Positions 6,976-15,334 are shown, counted from the stretch's first letter. The stretch is 19,828 nucleotides of DNA from Dongia_B sp035539075 (GCA_035539075.1 DATLJB010000074.1:1-19828); one strand, 5' to 3'. Program-made: numbers and translations. Notes: a model not told the origin generated them from the sequence alone.

Positions 6976-7983
6976 ATGGCAGTGAAAGTAGCGATCAACG
7001 GCTTCGGGCGCATCGGCCGTCTGGTTTTGCGGGCGATCATGGAAAGCGGCCGCAAGGACATCCAGGTCGTCGGCATCAACGACCTCGGCCCGGTCGAGAC
7101 CAATGCCCATCTGTTCCGCTATGACACGATCCATCGCGCCTTCCCCGGAACTGTGAAGACCAAGGACAATGCCATGGATGTCGGCCAGGGCTGGATCCAT
7201 GTCAGCGCGGAGCGCGACCCCGCCAACCTGCCCTGGGGCAAGCTCGGCGTCGATATCGTGATGGAATGCACCGGCATTTTCACGGACAAGGCCAAGGCAT
7301 CGAAGCATCTCGACGCGGGTGCCAAGCGTGTGCTGATTTCCGCTCCGTCGGCCGATGCCGACCTGACCGTGGTCTATGGCATCAACCATGCGAAGCTGAA
7401 GAAGACGCATAAGATCGTTTCCAATGCCTCCTGCACCACCAACTGCCTGGTGCCCGTCGCCGCCGTTCTCAATAAGGCGATCGGCATCGAGCATGGCTAT
7501 ATGACGACGATCCACTCCTATACCGGTGACCAGCCGACCCTGGACACCATGCACAAGGATCTTTATCGCGCCCGCGCCGCAGCCCTCAACATGATCCCGA
7601 CCACCACCGGCGCCGCCAAGGCTGTCGGCCTGGTGCTACCGGAACTGGCCGGCAAGCTCGACGGCACCTCGATCCGCGTCCCGACCCCGAACGTCTCGCT
7701 GATCGACTTCAAGTTCGTCGCCAAGAAGGCCACCACCAAGGACAAGATCAACGCCGCCATCGTCAAGGCCGCCGAAGGTCCGCTGAAGGGCATCCTCGGC
7801 ACGAATAGCGAAAAATTGGTCTCGATGGACTTCAACCACAATCCGCATAGCTCGACCTTCGATCTGTCGCAGACCACGGTGATCGACGGCACCTTCGTGC
7901 GGGTGATGTCCTGGTACGACAATGAATGGGGCTTCTCCAACCGTATGAGCGACACCGCCGTCGCCATGGCCAAGCTCGGTTAA
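6976..7983 (+). CDS. gap: glyceraldehyde-3-phosphate dehydrogenase, type I
   Basis: A 335-residue cytoplasmic NAD-dependent enzyme that oxidises glyceraldehyde-3-phosphate to 1,3-bisphosphoglycerate. It has the Rossmann start VAINGFGRIGRLVLR and the active-site motif SNASCTTNC with catalytic C153. The substrate-domain strand with conserved WYDNEWGFSNRM is near the C-terminus. The start at 6976 is chosen over the in-frame upstream ATG at 6934 because AGAGGA lies upstream at good spacing and the protein then begins MAVKVAINGFGRIG, the usual length. It follows tkt, as in many alphaproteobacteria. pgk would be expected next but is absent; a strong terminator follows instead. Confidence 0.96.
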   Translation: MAVKVAINGFGRIGRLVLRAIMESGRKDIQVVGINDLGPVETNAHLFRYDTIHRAFPGTVKTKDNAMDVGQGWIHVSAERDPANLPWGKLGVDIVMECTGIFTDKAKASKHLDAGAKRVLISAPSADADLTVVYGINHAKLKKTHKIVSNASCTTNCLVPVAAVLNKAIGIEHGYMTTIHSYTGDQPTLDTMHKDLYRARAAALNMIPTTTGAAKAVGLVLPELAGKLDGTSIRVPTPNVSLIDFKFVAKKATTKDKINAAIVKAAEGPLKGILGTNSEKLVSMDFNHNPHSSTFDLSQTTVIDGTFVRVMSWYDNEWGFSNRMSDTAVAMAKLG

Positions 7984-8005
7984 GCCGCACCGATCTCGAA
8001 AGAGA

Positions 8006-8048
8006 CCCCTGCCGCCGGTCCGCATGGAACTGGTGGCAGGGGTTTTTT
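8006..8048 (+). terminator. rho-independent terminator of gap
   Basis: The stem pairs CCCCTGCCGCCGGT (8006–8019) with ACTGGTGGCAGGGG (8029–8042). It is 14 bp long with two G·U pairs and a nine-base loop, and is followed immediately by six T residues. It starts 22 bases past the gap stop. This is the clearest intrinsic terminator in the window and ends the tkt–gap transcript. Confidence 0.9.
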
Positions 8049-8131
8049 GTTTGGCGAAGGGCGTATTTGCGGCCATTCTGCCATTCTCAGGTCGATCCGC
8101 TCGCCCCAGAATGACCACCATGAAGGGCCTT

Positions 8132-8707
8132 ATGCCGCGCGCTCATCGTTTCCACAGCCGCATCACCCTCGGAGCAGCCGCTCCTCTTTCAATCAGCCGC
8201 CGCCTGCCGGCCCAGACCGGCCCAGCCCGTTTAGTAGTCAGCGGCCTCGCCCTCCTGGCCTGCCTAGCGCTGGGCGGCTGCTCGCTTCCCGCCTATCCCC
8301 CGACGCCAGCCGCCAAGGCGCCCGCCCCCAAGCCCTACGCCGGTGCGCAGTCGCGTTTCGCCAAGCCGGCGATCGCCAATGGGCAGCGCCTGGTGTTGGT
8401 GGAAAGCCAGGTACGGGGCCACCGTATCCAGGTGACGGACGAAGACGGGCCGTTCTGGGTCAATCTCAGTCATAACCACGACGTCACGGCCGGCGTGGCC
8501 AACCAGGTCAAGGTGACCGACGGCCGCTGGTGGATCGATCCCTCCGGCCTGCTTTGCCTGAAAAGCTCGGCCTGGTGGAAAGACGGCACCTGTTTCGAAC
8601 TGTTCGGCGGGCATCAATTTGCCGAGGCCAGCGTCATCCATTCGCTTAACCGGGACAGCGGACCAAATACCTATTACCCCTTCGCCGTGACAGGCCCCGT
8701 TAATTAG
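8132..8707 (+). CDS. hypothetical lipoprotein
   Basis: A probable outer- or inner-membrane lipoprotein of unknown function. The N-terminus has a long basic region, a hydrophobic stretch (LVVSGLALLACLALGG) and a lipobox LGG-C with the lipidated Cys at residue 50 of the chosen start. A Pro/Ala-rich linker follows. The mature domain contains W-V-N-L, R-W-W-I-D, LCL…W..DGTC and F-E-L-F patterns with two further cysteines that could form a disulfide. The frame is open further upstream, but that would run into the gap terminator. ATG 8132 is preferred because AAGGG sits four bases ahead; ATG 8111 is the alternative. No named family is recognised. The Trp/Cys spacing is reminiscent of small secreted domains of the DUF995 kind, but I would not assign it. 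Confidence 0.6.
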   Translation: MPRAHRFHSRITLGAAAPLSISRRLPAQTGPARLVVSGLALLACLALGGCSLPAYPPTPAAKAPAPKPYAGAQSRFAKPAIANGQRLVLVESQVRGHRIQVTDEDGPFWVNLSHNHDVTAGVANQVKVTDGRWWIDPSGLLCLKSSAWWKDGTCFELFGGHQFAEASVIHSLNRDSGPNTYYPFAVTGPVN

Positions 8708-8811
8708 TGCGCCACAAATCAACTGACAGATATTGATTTTTGTCATTCTGCGCGTTATCTCCTGAAGCGACGGCGACGAGCTGTCGGTTACGTTCATTCC
8801 AGGAGATCGAT

Positions 8812-9810
8812 ATGCAACAGCGCCAACTTGGTAACACCGGTCCCAGCTCCTTTCCCCTCGGTCTCGGCTGCATGGGCATGTCCCCGGATGTCTATGGTCC
8901 CAGCGCCCGCAACGAGGCGCTGGCGACCTTGCGCATGGCGCTCGATGCCGAGATCAACCTGCTGGATACCGGCGACTTCTACGGCATGGGACATAATGAG
9001 CTTCTGTTGGGCGAGGCGCTGAAGGATGTCCCGCGTGACCAGGTACTGATCAGCGTGAAATTCGGCGCCCTGCGTGGCCCCGACAAGGCCTGGCTCGGCA
9101 TCGACACACGGCCGGCGGCGATCCGTAATTTTCTGACCTACAGCCTGCGTCGCCTCGGCACGGATTATGTCGACATCTACCGCCCTGCCCGGCTCGACCC
9201 TCAAGTCCCGATCGAGGAGACGGTCGGTGCTATCGCCGACCTCGTCAAGGAAGGTTATGTCCGTCACATCGGCTTGTCGGAAGTCGGCGCCGAGACCATC
9301 CGCCGCGCCCATGCCGTGCACCCGATCGCCGACCTGCAGATCGAGTATTCGCTACTCTCCCGCGGTATCGAGGATAAGATCCTGCCGACCTGCCGGGAGC
9401 TTGGCATCGGCATCACCGCCTATGGCGTGCTGTCGCGCGGCCTGATCAGCGGCCACTGGACCAAGCAACATACCTTCGGCGGCGGGGACTACCGCAGCAT
9501 CAGCCCGCGTTTCCAGGCGGGCAATATCGATCGGAACCTCGCCCTCGTCGAGGCCCTGCGCCAGATTGCGGATGCGAAAGGCGTCTCGGTGGCGCAGATT
9601 GCCATTGCCTGGGTACTCGCCCGCGATCCGCTGATCGTGCCGTTGATCGGCGCCCGCCACCGCGAACGATTGAGCGAAGCCCTGGGCGCCCTTGAATTCA
9701 CCTTGACCGCCACCGATCTGGCTGCCATCGAAAAGGCGGTGCCGCGCAACGCCGCAGCCGGTGAACGCTACCCTGAACATGGCATGGCAACGCTCGACAG
9801 CGAGCGTTGA
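8812..9810 (+). CDS. aldo/keto reductase (catalytic His replaced)
   Basis: A 332-residue (β/α)8-barrel oxidoreductase of the NADPH-dependent aldo/keto reductase superfamily. Three of the four catalytic residues are in place: D52 and Y57 in LLDTGDFYG, and K83 in SVKFG. The fourth, normally His in a L-H-R-x-D motif, is Ala: the sequence reads Y-R-P-A-R-L-D with A126. The NADP-binding C-terminal part has IAWVLARDPLIVPLIGAR. The start is set by CAGGAGA upstream of ATG 8812; the frame extends upstream without a better start. The substrate is unknown. The TetR gene begins just after its stop, so the two are probably one operon, with the regulator perhaps responding to the reductase substrate. Confidence 0.9.
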   Translation: MQQRQLGNTGPSSFPLGLGCMGMSPDVYGPSARNEALATLRMALDAEINLLDTGDFYGMGHNELLLGEALKDVPRDQVLISVKFGALRGPDKAWLGIDTRPAAIRNFLTYSLRRLGTDYVDIYRPARLDPQVPIEETVGAIADLVKEGYVRHIGLSEVGAETIRRAHAVHPIADLQIEYSLLSRGIEDKILPTCRELGIGITAYGVLSRGLISGHWTKQHTFGGGDYRSISPRFQAGNIDRNLALVEALRQIADAKGVSVAQIAIAWVLARDPLIVPLIGARHRERLSEALGALEFTLTATDLAAIEKAVPRNAAAGERYPEHGMATLDSER

Positions 9811-9833
9811 AGGATGATGGAATCGGTCGGATC

Positions 9834-10466
9834 ATGAATGATGCGGTACTGACCCGCGAGAAGATTCTCGAAGCGGCGGAGGATGTACTTCGCCGCTTCG
9901 GCCCGACCAAGGCCACCGTCGTCGACGTGGCGCGCGCCCTCGGCGTCAGCCATGGCAGCGTCTATCGCCACTTCCCCAGTAAGGCCGCTTTGCGCGATGC
10001 CGTGGTGAGCCGCATGCTCGAGCGGGTGACGCGGCCTCTGGAGGCGATCGTTGCCGAAGACGCGCCGGCCGATGATCGGCTCTATCGCTGGTGCCGCGCT
10101 CTCATGGCCGCGAAATACCGCAAAGTCCATGACGATCCGGAGCTCTTCGCCACCTATACCAGCTTGGCGCAAGAAGCGCGCGAGGTGGTGACCGCCCATA
10201 TTCAGCACCTGGTCGACCAAGTCGCGGCCATCGTCGCCGACGGCATCTCCCGTGGCGAGTTCGTCGGCGGCGACCCGCAGCAGATCGCGCGCGCGCTGTT
10301 GCAGGCCACAGCCAGCTTCCATCATCCTACTTTCGCGTCCAGATGGACCGAGCCCAATGTCATCGCCGATTTCGATGCTGTTTGGGCGATGATCAAGCCA
10401 GGTTTGGTGTTGCCCGAGAAAACGTCGCGGCAGGAACCGTCACGCGGAATCACCGGTGCGGCCTGA
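9834..10466 (+). CDS. TetR-family transcriptional regulator
   Basis: A 210-residue one-component regulator. The N-terminal TetR helix-turn-helix is clear: REKILEAAEDVLRRFG, then a turn, then DVARALGVSHGSVYRHFPSK (about residues 30–49). The C-terminal ligand/dimer domain is helical and divergent. The frame is open from a TTG at 9807 that overlaps the reductase stop. ATG 9834 is preferred, since the protein then begins eight residues before the usual first helix, but neither start has a strong ribosome binding site. It probably controls the adjoining aldo/keto reductase. A second possible target is the emrAB pair downstream, as TetR proteins often regulate efflux. Neither is shown by a recognisable operator. 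Confidence 0.88.
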   Translation: MNDAVLTREKILEAAEDVLRRFGPTKATVVDVARALGVSHGSVYRHFPSKAALRDAVVSRMLERVTRPLEAIVAEDAPADDRLYRWCRALMAAKYRKVHDDPELFATYTSLAQEAREVVTAHIQHLVDQVAAIVADGISRGEFVGGDPQQIARALLQATASFHHPTFASRWTEPNVIADFDAVWAMIKPGLVLPEKTSRQEPSRGITGAA

Positions 10467-10470
10467 GATC

Positions 10471-10507
10471 GCCGGCATTTTCGGGCTGGCCCGACAATCT
10501 GGCCGGC
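10471..10507. terminator. possible bidirectional hairpin between convergent genes
   Basis: A nested hairpin lies between the TetR gene and the convergent secreted-protein gene. The outer arms are GCCGGC and GCCGGC and the inner arms are TCGGG and CCCGA. It could end transcription, but there is no proper T-run, only a C/T-rich stretch to the right. Confidence 0.25.
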
Positions 10508-10527
10508 CGGCTCTTCTCTTCCAGAGG

Positions 10528-10950
10528 CTATTTGGCGCTATCCTGGGCTGTCGCATTCGCGCGGCATAGGACAATCGGCCCGGTCAGCTGCGTGCTGTAG
10601 CCGTTGGCGGAATAAACCTGCAAGTTTGCCGTGCCGGGCGAGATCAGGAACGAGCCATCGACCACCTTGGTGGTACCATCGGCCGTCATCAGAGCCCAGC
10701 TATAGGTGCAGATCTGCGGCGGTTGTTCCGGGTTGCCGTCACTGCACATAAGCGTCGCGGCCCCCATCATCACCGCACCGGCGCAACTGGCGACCGGGCT
10801 GGCCCAGGCGACCTTGCACAGGGCCGGCAAGGCGAGAGCTGCCATTGCCATGGGCGCGCCCCATCTACGGGTGCAGGATAATATTCCCAGCAATATGCGC
10901 GAGACGCCATTTTTCAGGCAGCAGGGCTGACATTTCAGCATGCTTTTCAT
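10528..10950 (-). CDS. small secreted protein with four conserved-looking cysteines
   Basis: A 140-residue protein with an N-terminal export signal: after a basic region there is a hydrophobic stretch MAMAALALPALCKVAWA with likely cleavage after A-W-A. A V-A-S-C just beyond could be a lipobox, so a lipoprotein is an alternative. The mature part of about 90 residues has four Cys (S-C-A-G, M-C-S-D, I-C-T-Y, L-C-R), enough for two disulfides, and a β-rich pattern ending in ANGYSTQLTGPIVLC. No family is recognised. The start is uncertain: ATG 10950 lacks a Shine–Dalgarno, and ATG 10851 would give a short classic signal peptide. A promoter-like pair lies just upstream. The gene is convergent with the TetR gene and divergent from emrA. 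Confidence 0.6.
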   Translation of the reverse strand: MKSMLKCQPCCLKNGVSRILLGILSCTRRWGAPMAMAALALPALCKVAWASPVASCAGAVMMGAATLMCSDGNPEQPPQICTYSWALMTADGTTKVVDGSFLISPGTANLQVYSANGYSTQLTGPIVLCRANATAQDSAK

Positions 10951-10976
10951 GTACACCGATTGTAATAAGTAAGCTT

Positions 10977-11006
10977 ATAATACGCTCTCCTAGTTATTTG
11001 GGGCAA
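10977..11006 (-). promoter_or_regulatory. putative sigma70-type promoter of the secreted-protein gene
   Basis: On the minus strand TTGCCC (11001–11006) and TATTAT (10977–10982) are separated by 18 bases and would start transcription about 20 bases ahead of ATG 10950. The match is by eye, and the area is locally AT-rich. On the plus strand the same site reads TATAAT but lacks a −35 for emrA. Confidence 0.35.
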
Positions 11007-11218
11007 TCCTCTTCTCCACGGCAGATCGACGCCGGACAGACACTCCGTAATGTTCACAATCCGAAACGCACCTACCTCCTGCATCATTTGGCACCACCTC
11101 GCGTCTCTTGCGCCCCTGCGCTTCGAACAATGCGGGCCGAGCCCGCGTCTGCCTCGCTCGCAATGGCAGGCGCTGATCAGTGACGAAGGGCCGGCAAGCG
11201 ATGAAGTGAGGGCACAAC

Positions 11219-12427
11219 ATGGCTGACGGCAGAACGGCAGATCGCAGCGACAATTATTCCGAACACCTTGACGAAGCGGGCATCGAGGCGGCACGTGCCG
11301 ATGAGGCAGAGCGGTCGGGCACGCCGCGGCCGCCCCTCGTCAGCCCTGAGATCATAAGAGCCCGGCGCAGGCGTCGCCTGATCCGCTACGCCTTGTTCGC
11401 ACTCTTGCCGGTGGCCCTGATCGGCGGCGGCTATCTCTATTTCACTGGCGGAGAGATCATCTCCTCCGATAATGCCTATGTCGAGGCCGATACCGTCGGC
11501 ATCAATACCGATGTCTCCGGCACCGTGGCTGAGATCGACGTGCACGACAATGAGTTCGTGCATCAGGGCCAGGTGCTTTTCCGCCTGCGGCAGAATGCAT
11601 TCCGCATCGCGCTGGAGGGCGCGCAGGCCCAGCTTGGGACTGTCCGCAACCAGATCCTGACGCTGAAGGCAAGCTATAGCCAGGCCCTGGCACAGATCGC
11701 CCAGGCAGAAGCCGACCTGCCCTATTTCGAGACGCAGTTCAAACGCCAGCAGAGCCTGATCGGTAGCTCGGCGCTGTCGCAGATCGCCTATGACAAAGCG
11801 CAACAGGATCTCAATGCCGCGCAGCAAAAGGTCAAGGTGGCCAAAGCACAGGCGGCGGCGGCCCTCGCCCAGCTCGGCAATGATCCGGATCAGCCGGTCG
11901 AACAGAATCCCTTTTACCTGCAAGCGCAATCAGTGGTCGACGACGCGCAGCGCCAGTTGAACAACACGGTGGTGCGCGCGCCTTTCGACGGCATCGTCAC
12001 CAATGTTCCCTCCCTGCAGGTGGGTTCTTACCTGAAGGCGGCACAGCAAGCTTTCAGCCTGGTCTCCACGACCCATCTCTGGATCTCCGCCAGCCCCAAG
12101 GAGACCGAACTTACGCATGTGCGGCCCGGCCAGCCGGTCACGGTGACGGTCGACATGTATCCCGATGTCGTCTGGAAAGGCGTGGTCGGCAGCATCAGCC
12201 CGGCCTCCGGCGCCAGTTTCTCCATGCTGCCGGCGCAGAACACCACCGGCAACTGGGTCAAGGTGGTGCAGCGCATTCCGATGATCGTCAACCTGGTGGA
12301 TACCGCCGGTAAGCCGCAGCTGCGCGTCGGCATGAGCGTGGTCATCGATATCGATACGGGCCATGCGCGAGGCCTGCCCAAGATGATCACCAATCTATTT
12401 GCGCATCCGGACAAGACCCATGGCTAA
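11219..12427 (+). CDS. emrA: HlyD/EmrA-type membrane fusion protein of a drug efflux pump
   Basis: A 402-residue periplasmic adaptor. A cytoplasmic N-tail of about 55 residues is followed by one membrane helix (YALFALLPVALIGGGYLYF). Then come the first lipoyl half (GTVAEIDVHDNEFVHQGQVLF), a long α-helical hairpin of about residues 120–225 rich in Gln and Ala, the second lipoyl half (NTVVRAPFDGIVTNVPSLQVGSY, written here as its family position only) and the β-barrel domain. EmrA-type proteins link an inner-membrane MFS transporter to an outer-membrane channel and help export hydrophobic drugs. ATG 11219 follows GTGAGGG. The stop overlaps the start of the MFS gene by 8 bases, so the two are translationally coupled. 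No TolC-type gene is in the window. Confidence 0.92.
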   Translation: MADGRTADRSDNYSEHLDEAGIEAARADEAERSGTPRPPLVSPEIIRARRRRRLIRYALFALLPVALIGGGYLYFTGGEIISSDNAYVEADTVGINTDVSGTVAEIDVHDNEFVHQGQVLFRLRQNAFRIALEGAQAQLGTVRNQILTLKASYSQALAQIAQAEADLPYFETQFKRQQSLIGSSALSQIAYDKAQQDLNAAQQKVKVAKAQAAAALAQLGNDPDQPVEQNPFYLQAQSVVDDAQRQLNNTVVRAPFDGIVTNVPSLQVGSYLKAAQQAFSLVSTTHLWISASPKETELTHVRPGQPVTVTVDMYPDVVWKGVVGSISPASGASFSMLPAQNTTGNWVKVVQRIPMIVNLVDTAGKPQLRVGMSVVIDIDTGHARGLPKMITNLFAHPDKTHG

Positions 12428-13985
12428 CGAAAAGGTGGCTGACGGAAAGGCCGCAACAGCGGCCGAAGCCGTGGTGGCGAACCGCGGCGCCATCACCGCC
12501 TGCGTCATCCTCGCCGTCATCATGCAGGCGCTGGACACGACCATCGCCAATGTCGCCCTGCCCTATATCGAAGGCAGCGTGGCGGCGAGTTCGGACCAGA
12601 TCAACTGGGTGCTGACCTCCTATATCGTCGCGGCGGCGATCATGACGCCGCCTTCGGGGTTTCTTGCCAACAGATTCGGCCGCAAGCGCATCCTGCTCGT
12701 GGCGATTGCCGGCTTCGTCGTGGCATCCATCCTCTGCGGCCTGTCGCAATCGCTGGTGCAAATCGTCGCTTTCCGCCTGCTGCAAGGGTTGTTCGGCGCG
12801 GCCCTCGTCCCGCTGTCGCAAGGGATCCTGCTCGATATTTACACGCCGGCGGAGCGCGGCTCGGCCATGGCCATGTTCGGTGTCTCGGTCATGGTGGGAC
12901 CGGTTCTCGGCCCGGTCATCGGCGGCTGGCTGACCGACAATATCAGCTGGCGCTGGGTCTTCTATATCAACCTGCCGATCGGCCTCTTGGCCTTCGCCGG
13001 CATCGTCATCTTCGTGGTCGAGACGCGGCGCGATGCGAGCGCCAAGCTCGACTGGATCGGCTTCGGGACGCTCAGCCTGGCGATCGCCGCCTTGCAGCTT
13101 TTCCTCGATCGCGGTGAGCAGCTTGATTGGCTCTCATCCGGAGAGATCATCATCGAGGCGATCGTCGCCGCTTCGGCCTTCTACCTCTTCCTCGCCCATA
13201 CCTTCACCGCAGAGCGCTCCTTCGTTAATCCGCGGCTGTTCCTTGATCGGAATTTCGCCGTCAGCATGTTCTTCATCTTCATCGTCGGCGTCACCTATCT
13301 CGCATCGTTGGCGTTGATGACACCCTATCTGCAAACCCTCATGGGTTATCCGGTGACGACCGCCGGTATCGTCATGGGACCACGCGGCATGGGCACCATG
13401 CTCTGCATGTTCGTCGTCGGCAGGCTCATTGGCAAAGTCGATACCCGGCTCCTGTTGACCATCGGCCTCGCCCTGACGGCCTGGGCGATGTATGACATGA
13501 CCGGCTGGACACCTGACGTATCGCAATGGACCATCGTGTCGGTCGGCTTCGTCCAGGGCGCCGGGCTCGGCTTTCTTTTCGTGCCGCTTACCACGATCGC
13601 CTTCGCGACCTTGCCGGCGCCTATGCGCGGCGAAGGCGCCGGGCTTTTCAACTTGTCGCGCAATATCGGTTCCAGCGCCGGCATCTCGGTGGTGACCGCG
13701 CTTATCACCGAGAATACCCAGGCAAATCACGCCGATCTCGCCGATTACATCAATCCCTTCAACCATGCGCTGCAACAGCCGGATATCCTGAGATACATGA
13801 ATCCGCTGGAAATGGCCGGACGCGCCGTGCTCGACAACGCCCTCACCCAACAGGCGACCGTGATCGCCTATATTGACGACTTCAAGCTGCTGATGATCAT
13901 GGCATTGCTGTCGATGCCGCTGGTGGTCTTCTTGCGCAGGCCTGCGGCAGCCCCGGCCATGGATCACGCCGCCGTCATGGAGTGA
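12420..13985 (+). CDS. emrB: DHA2-family (14-TM) MFS drug efflux transporter, EmrB type
   Basis: A 521-residue inner-membrane proton antiporter with about 14 hydrophobic helices. The family signature LDTTIANVALP is at 38–48. Motif A (ANRFGRKR, about 83–90) and antiporter motif C (VGPVLGPVIGG, in TM5) are present. Together with the upstream EmrA-type adaptor it would form a tripartite pump for hydrophobic drugs or toxic organic compounds. ATG 12420 lies inside the end of emrA (8-base overlap, ATGGCTAA); an in-frame TTG at 12399 is possible but less likely. Specificity cannot be read from the sequence. It is convergent with sodC, with only 38 bases between the two stop codons. Confidence 0.94.
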   Translation: MANEKVADGKAATAAEAVVANRGAITACVILAVIMQALDTTIANVALPYIEGSVAASSDQINWVLTSYIVAAAIMTPPSGFLANRFGRKRILLVAIAGFVVASILCGLSQSLVQIVAFRLLQGLFGAALVPLSQGILLDIYTPAERGSAMAMFGVSVMVGPVLGPVIGGWLTDNISWRWVFYINLPIGLLAFAGIVIFVVETRRDASAKLDWIGFGTLSLAIAALQLFLDRGEQLDWLSSGEIIIEAIVAASAFYLFLAHTFTAERSFVNPRLFLDRNFAVSMFFIFIVGVTYLASLALMTPYLQTLMGYPVTTAGIVMGPRGMGTMLCMFVVGRLIGKVDTRLLLTIGLALTAWAMYDMTGWTPDVSQWTIVSVGFVQGAGLGFLFVPLTTIAFATLPAPMRGEGAGLFNLSRNIGSSAGISVVTALITENTQANHADLADYINPFNHALQQPDILRYMNPLEMAGRAVLDNALTQQATVIAYIDDFKLLMIMALLSMPLVVFLRRPAAAPAMDHAAVME

Positions 13986-14023
13986 GCGGATGAGCCCACG
14001 CAAAGCTGTTGCTGGTCCGCGGC

Positions 14024-14587
14024 TTATTTAGGGATCACGCCGCAAGCGATGCGGGCGCCCCCGCCGCCGTTGGGCGGGGTGTCAGTGTAATTGTCCGCCT
14101 TGTCATGGATCATCAGGGCGCGGCCACGGACATCGCTGACGTGCAGGCGCTTGGCCGTGGTGATCTCGGTATCCATCCCGCTGGGATCGATGCTGACGAC
14201 CTCCAGATCGCCCATATGGCCGGCACCGCTGGGACCCATATGGTGGCCGGTATGATTCGGGTCATAGTGATCGCCGGCCGCCAGCCCGGCAACCATCTGC
14301 CCGTCCTTCTCGGCCGGCCCGCAATTCGGGTTCTCATGAATATGCGCGCCATGGTCGCCCGGCGGCATATGGCGCAGATTGAAAGCCAGCTTCATTCCCT
14401 CGGGTGAATCCGACAAGGTGACCGTGCCGATCGGTTCGCCGACGCCGCTGGCGGAAATCGCATTCATTTTGACCACCACCTGTTCGGCCGAGGCGGCCGA
14501 GGCCGTCACGACCAAAGCAGTAACCGCCATCAATCCCGCAGTCAGGGCTGCCAGCCCCGCCTCCGTCAGCCGCCTATCATGACGCAT
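14024..14587 (-). CDS. sodC: periplasmic Cu/Zn superoxide dismutase
   Basis: A 187-residue secreted enzyme that turns superoxide into hydrogen peroxide and oxygen in the periplasm. A signal peptide covers residues 1–34 (hydrophobic LAALTAGLMAVTALVVTASAAS, cut after A-S-A). The copper motif HGAHIHE lies at 79–85 (H82, H84) and is followed by NPNC (C89), one half of the family disulfide. The second Cys is in GGGGARIACGVI near the C-terminus. A His/Asp-rich loop (H107, H116, H124, D127) fits the zinc site, with HDKADN (family electrostatic/Cu region) later. The start at 14587 is set by AAAGGAG about ten bases upstream; the longer frame would place 32 non-signal residues in front. It is convergent with emrB. 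Confidence 0.94.
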   Translation of the reverse strand: MRHDRRLTEAGLAALTAGLMAVTALVVTASAASAEQVVVKMNAISASGVGEPIGTVTLSDSPEGMKLAFNLRHMPPGDHGAHIHENPNCGPAEKDGQMVAGLAAGDHYDPNHTGHHMGPSGAGHMGDLEVVSIDPSGMDTEITTAKRLHVSDVRGRALMIHDKADNYTDTPPNGGGGARIACGVIPK

Positions 14588-14826
14588 GCCGGCTTTCTCC
14601 TTTGCGACGTTGCCGAATGGGAACCATGCTAACCTTGTTTCATCCTTTGGCAGAAGGGGCGATTGCCGCCCAGCAATGAACACTGCGTGAATTTCTTAAC
14701 CATTCCGTGCGGTCCCATCGCGCTGAGCCGCAATTTTTATCCGACAGACTGTCGCGCTGCCCTGACGAGACGGGAAACAGGATAGTTGCGCCTTGCCAAA
14801 GCAGCGCATCCGCGCAAACTGCAGCC

Positions 14827-15213
14827 ATGAAGGCAGTTTTTCAAAACAATTGGATGCAACCGGCGGTTCCCGATTGCCATGTGGTCGAGAATCTCGATGA
14901 CTTGGCCGCCGTTTACGCCAGGTCGCCGAACCCAGCTGCTGCCCGATTCTGGTCGCCCCCGGACGCCGCCAGCATCCACGGCGTCCTCTGGTTTGTCGGG
15001 CTGCAGGAATCGGCTCTGGAGCAGTTTCCCGAATGGAAGCCCGTCATCGTGCTGGATTGTGGCGATCGCGCTGATTTTGCCCATGCCGCACTTCGGGAAG
15101 GGCTGCCGGCCATTTGCTTTCGCGGCAGCCCGGGCATGCTGGCGAAGCTTCAAGCCATTGCCGACGGCCTGGGTTCCCGCGTCGAGACCCGGCACCCGAC
15201 GCAAATTGACTAG
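14827..15213 (+). CDS. conserved-looking hypothetical protein upstream of fba
   Basis: A 128-residue cytoplasmic protein that I cannot assign to a family. From about residue 45 the pattern resembles a small α/β fold: HGVLWFVGLQE, a PVIVLDCGDRADFA strand–loop, then ALREGLPAICFRG and a final helix. Such sugar-barrel or nucleotide-type strand ends (D-C-G-D, C-F-R-G) are only suggestive. The frame is open back to a GTG at 14707. ATG 14827 is chosen because the upstream residues look non-coding (Arg/Ser/Pro mixture). No strong Shine–Dalgarno is seen for either start. It precedes the aldolase on the same strand after 183 bases, and small proteins of this kind are sometimes seen between pgk and fba in alphaproteobacteria; that is from memory and not checked. 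Confidence 0.6.
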   Translation: MKAVFQNNWMQPAVPDCHVVENLDDLAAVYARSPNPAAARFWSPPDAASIHGVLWFVGLQESALEQFPEWKPVIVLDCGDRADFAHAALREGLPAICFRGSPGMLAKLQAIADGLGSRVETRHPTQID

Positions 15214-15334
15214 CGCAAACCGCTCGATCAAGTTGAACTGACAGCGCTAACGCCAAGTTCCCGCATCAACAATTCGTTGAAAGTCGCCCCTGTCATTGAA
15301 ATGAACGGCATTCTTGGCTAAGAACCCGGCATCC

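Noticed and set aside
11100..11175. GC-rich stretch with CGAGCCCGCGTCTGCCTCGCTCG-type sequence as a second repeat family
   Set aside because: It resembles other alphaproteobacterial intergenic repeats, but there is only one copy here, so it cannot be supported from this window.
13134..14003. 289-residue open frame on the minus strand opposite emrB
   Set aside because: Rich in His, Asp and Arg as expected for the complement of membrane-protein codons; emrB is clear on the other strand.
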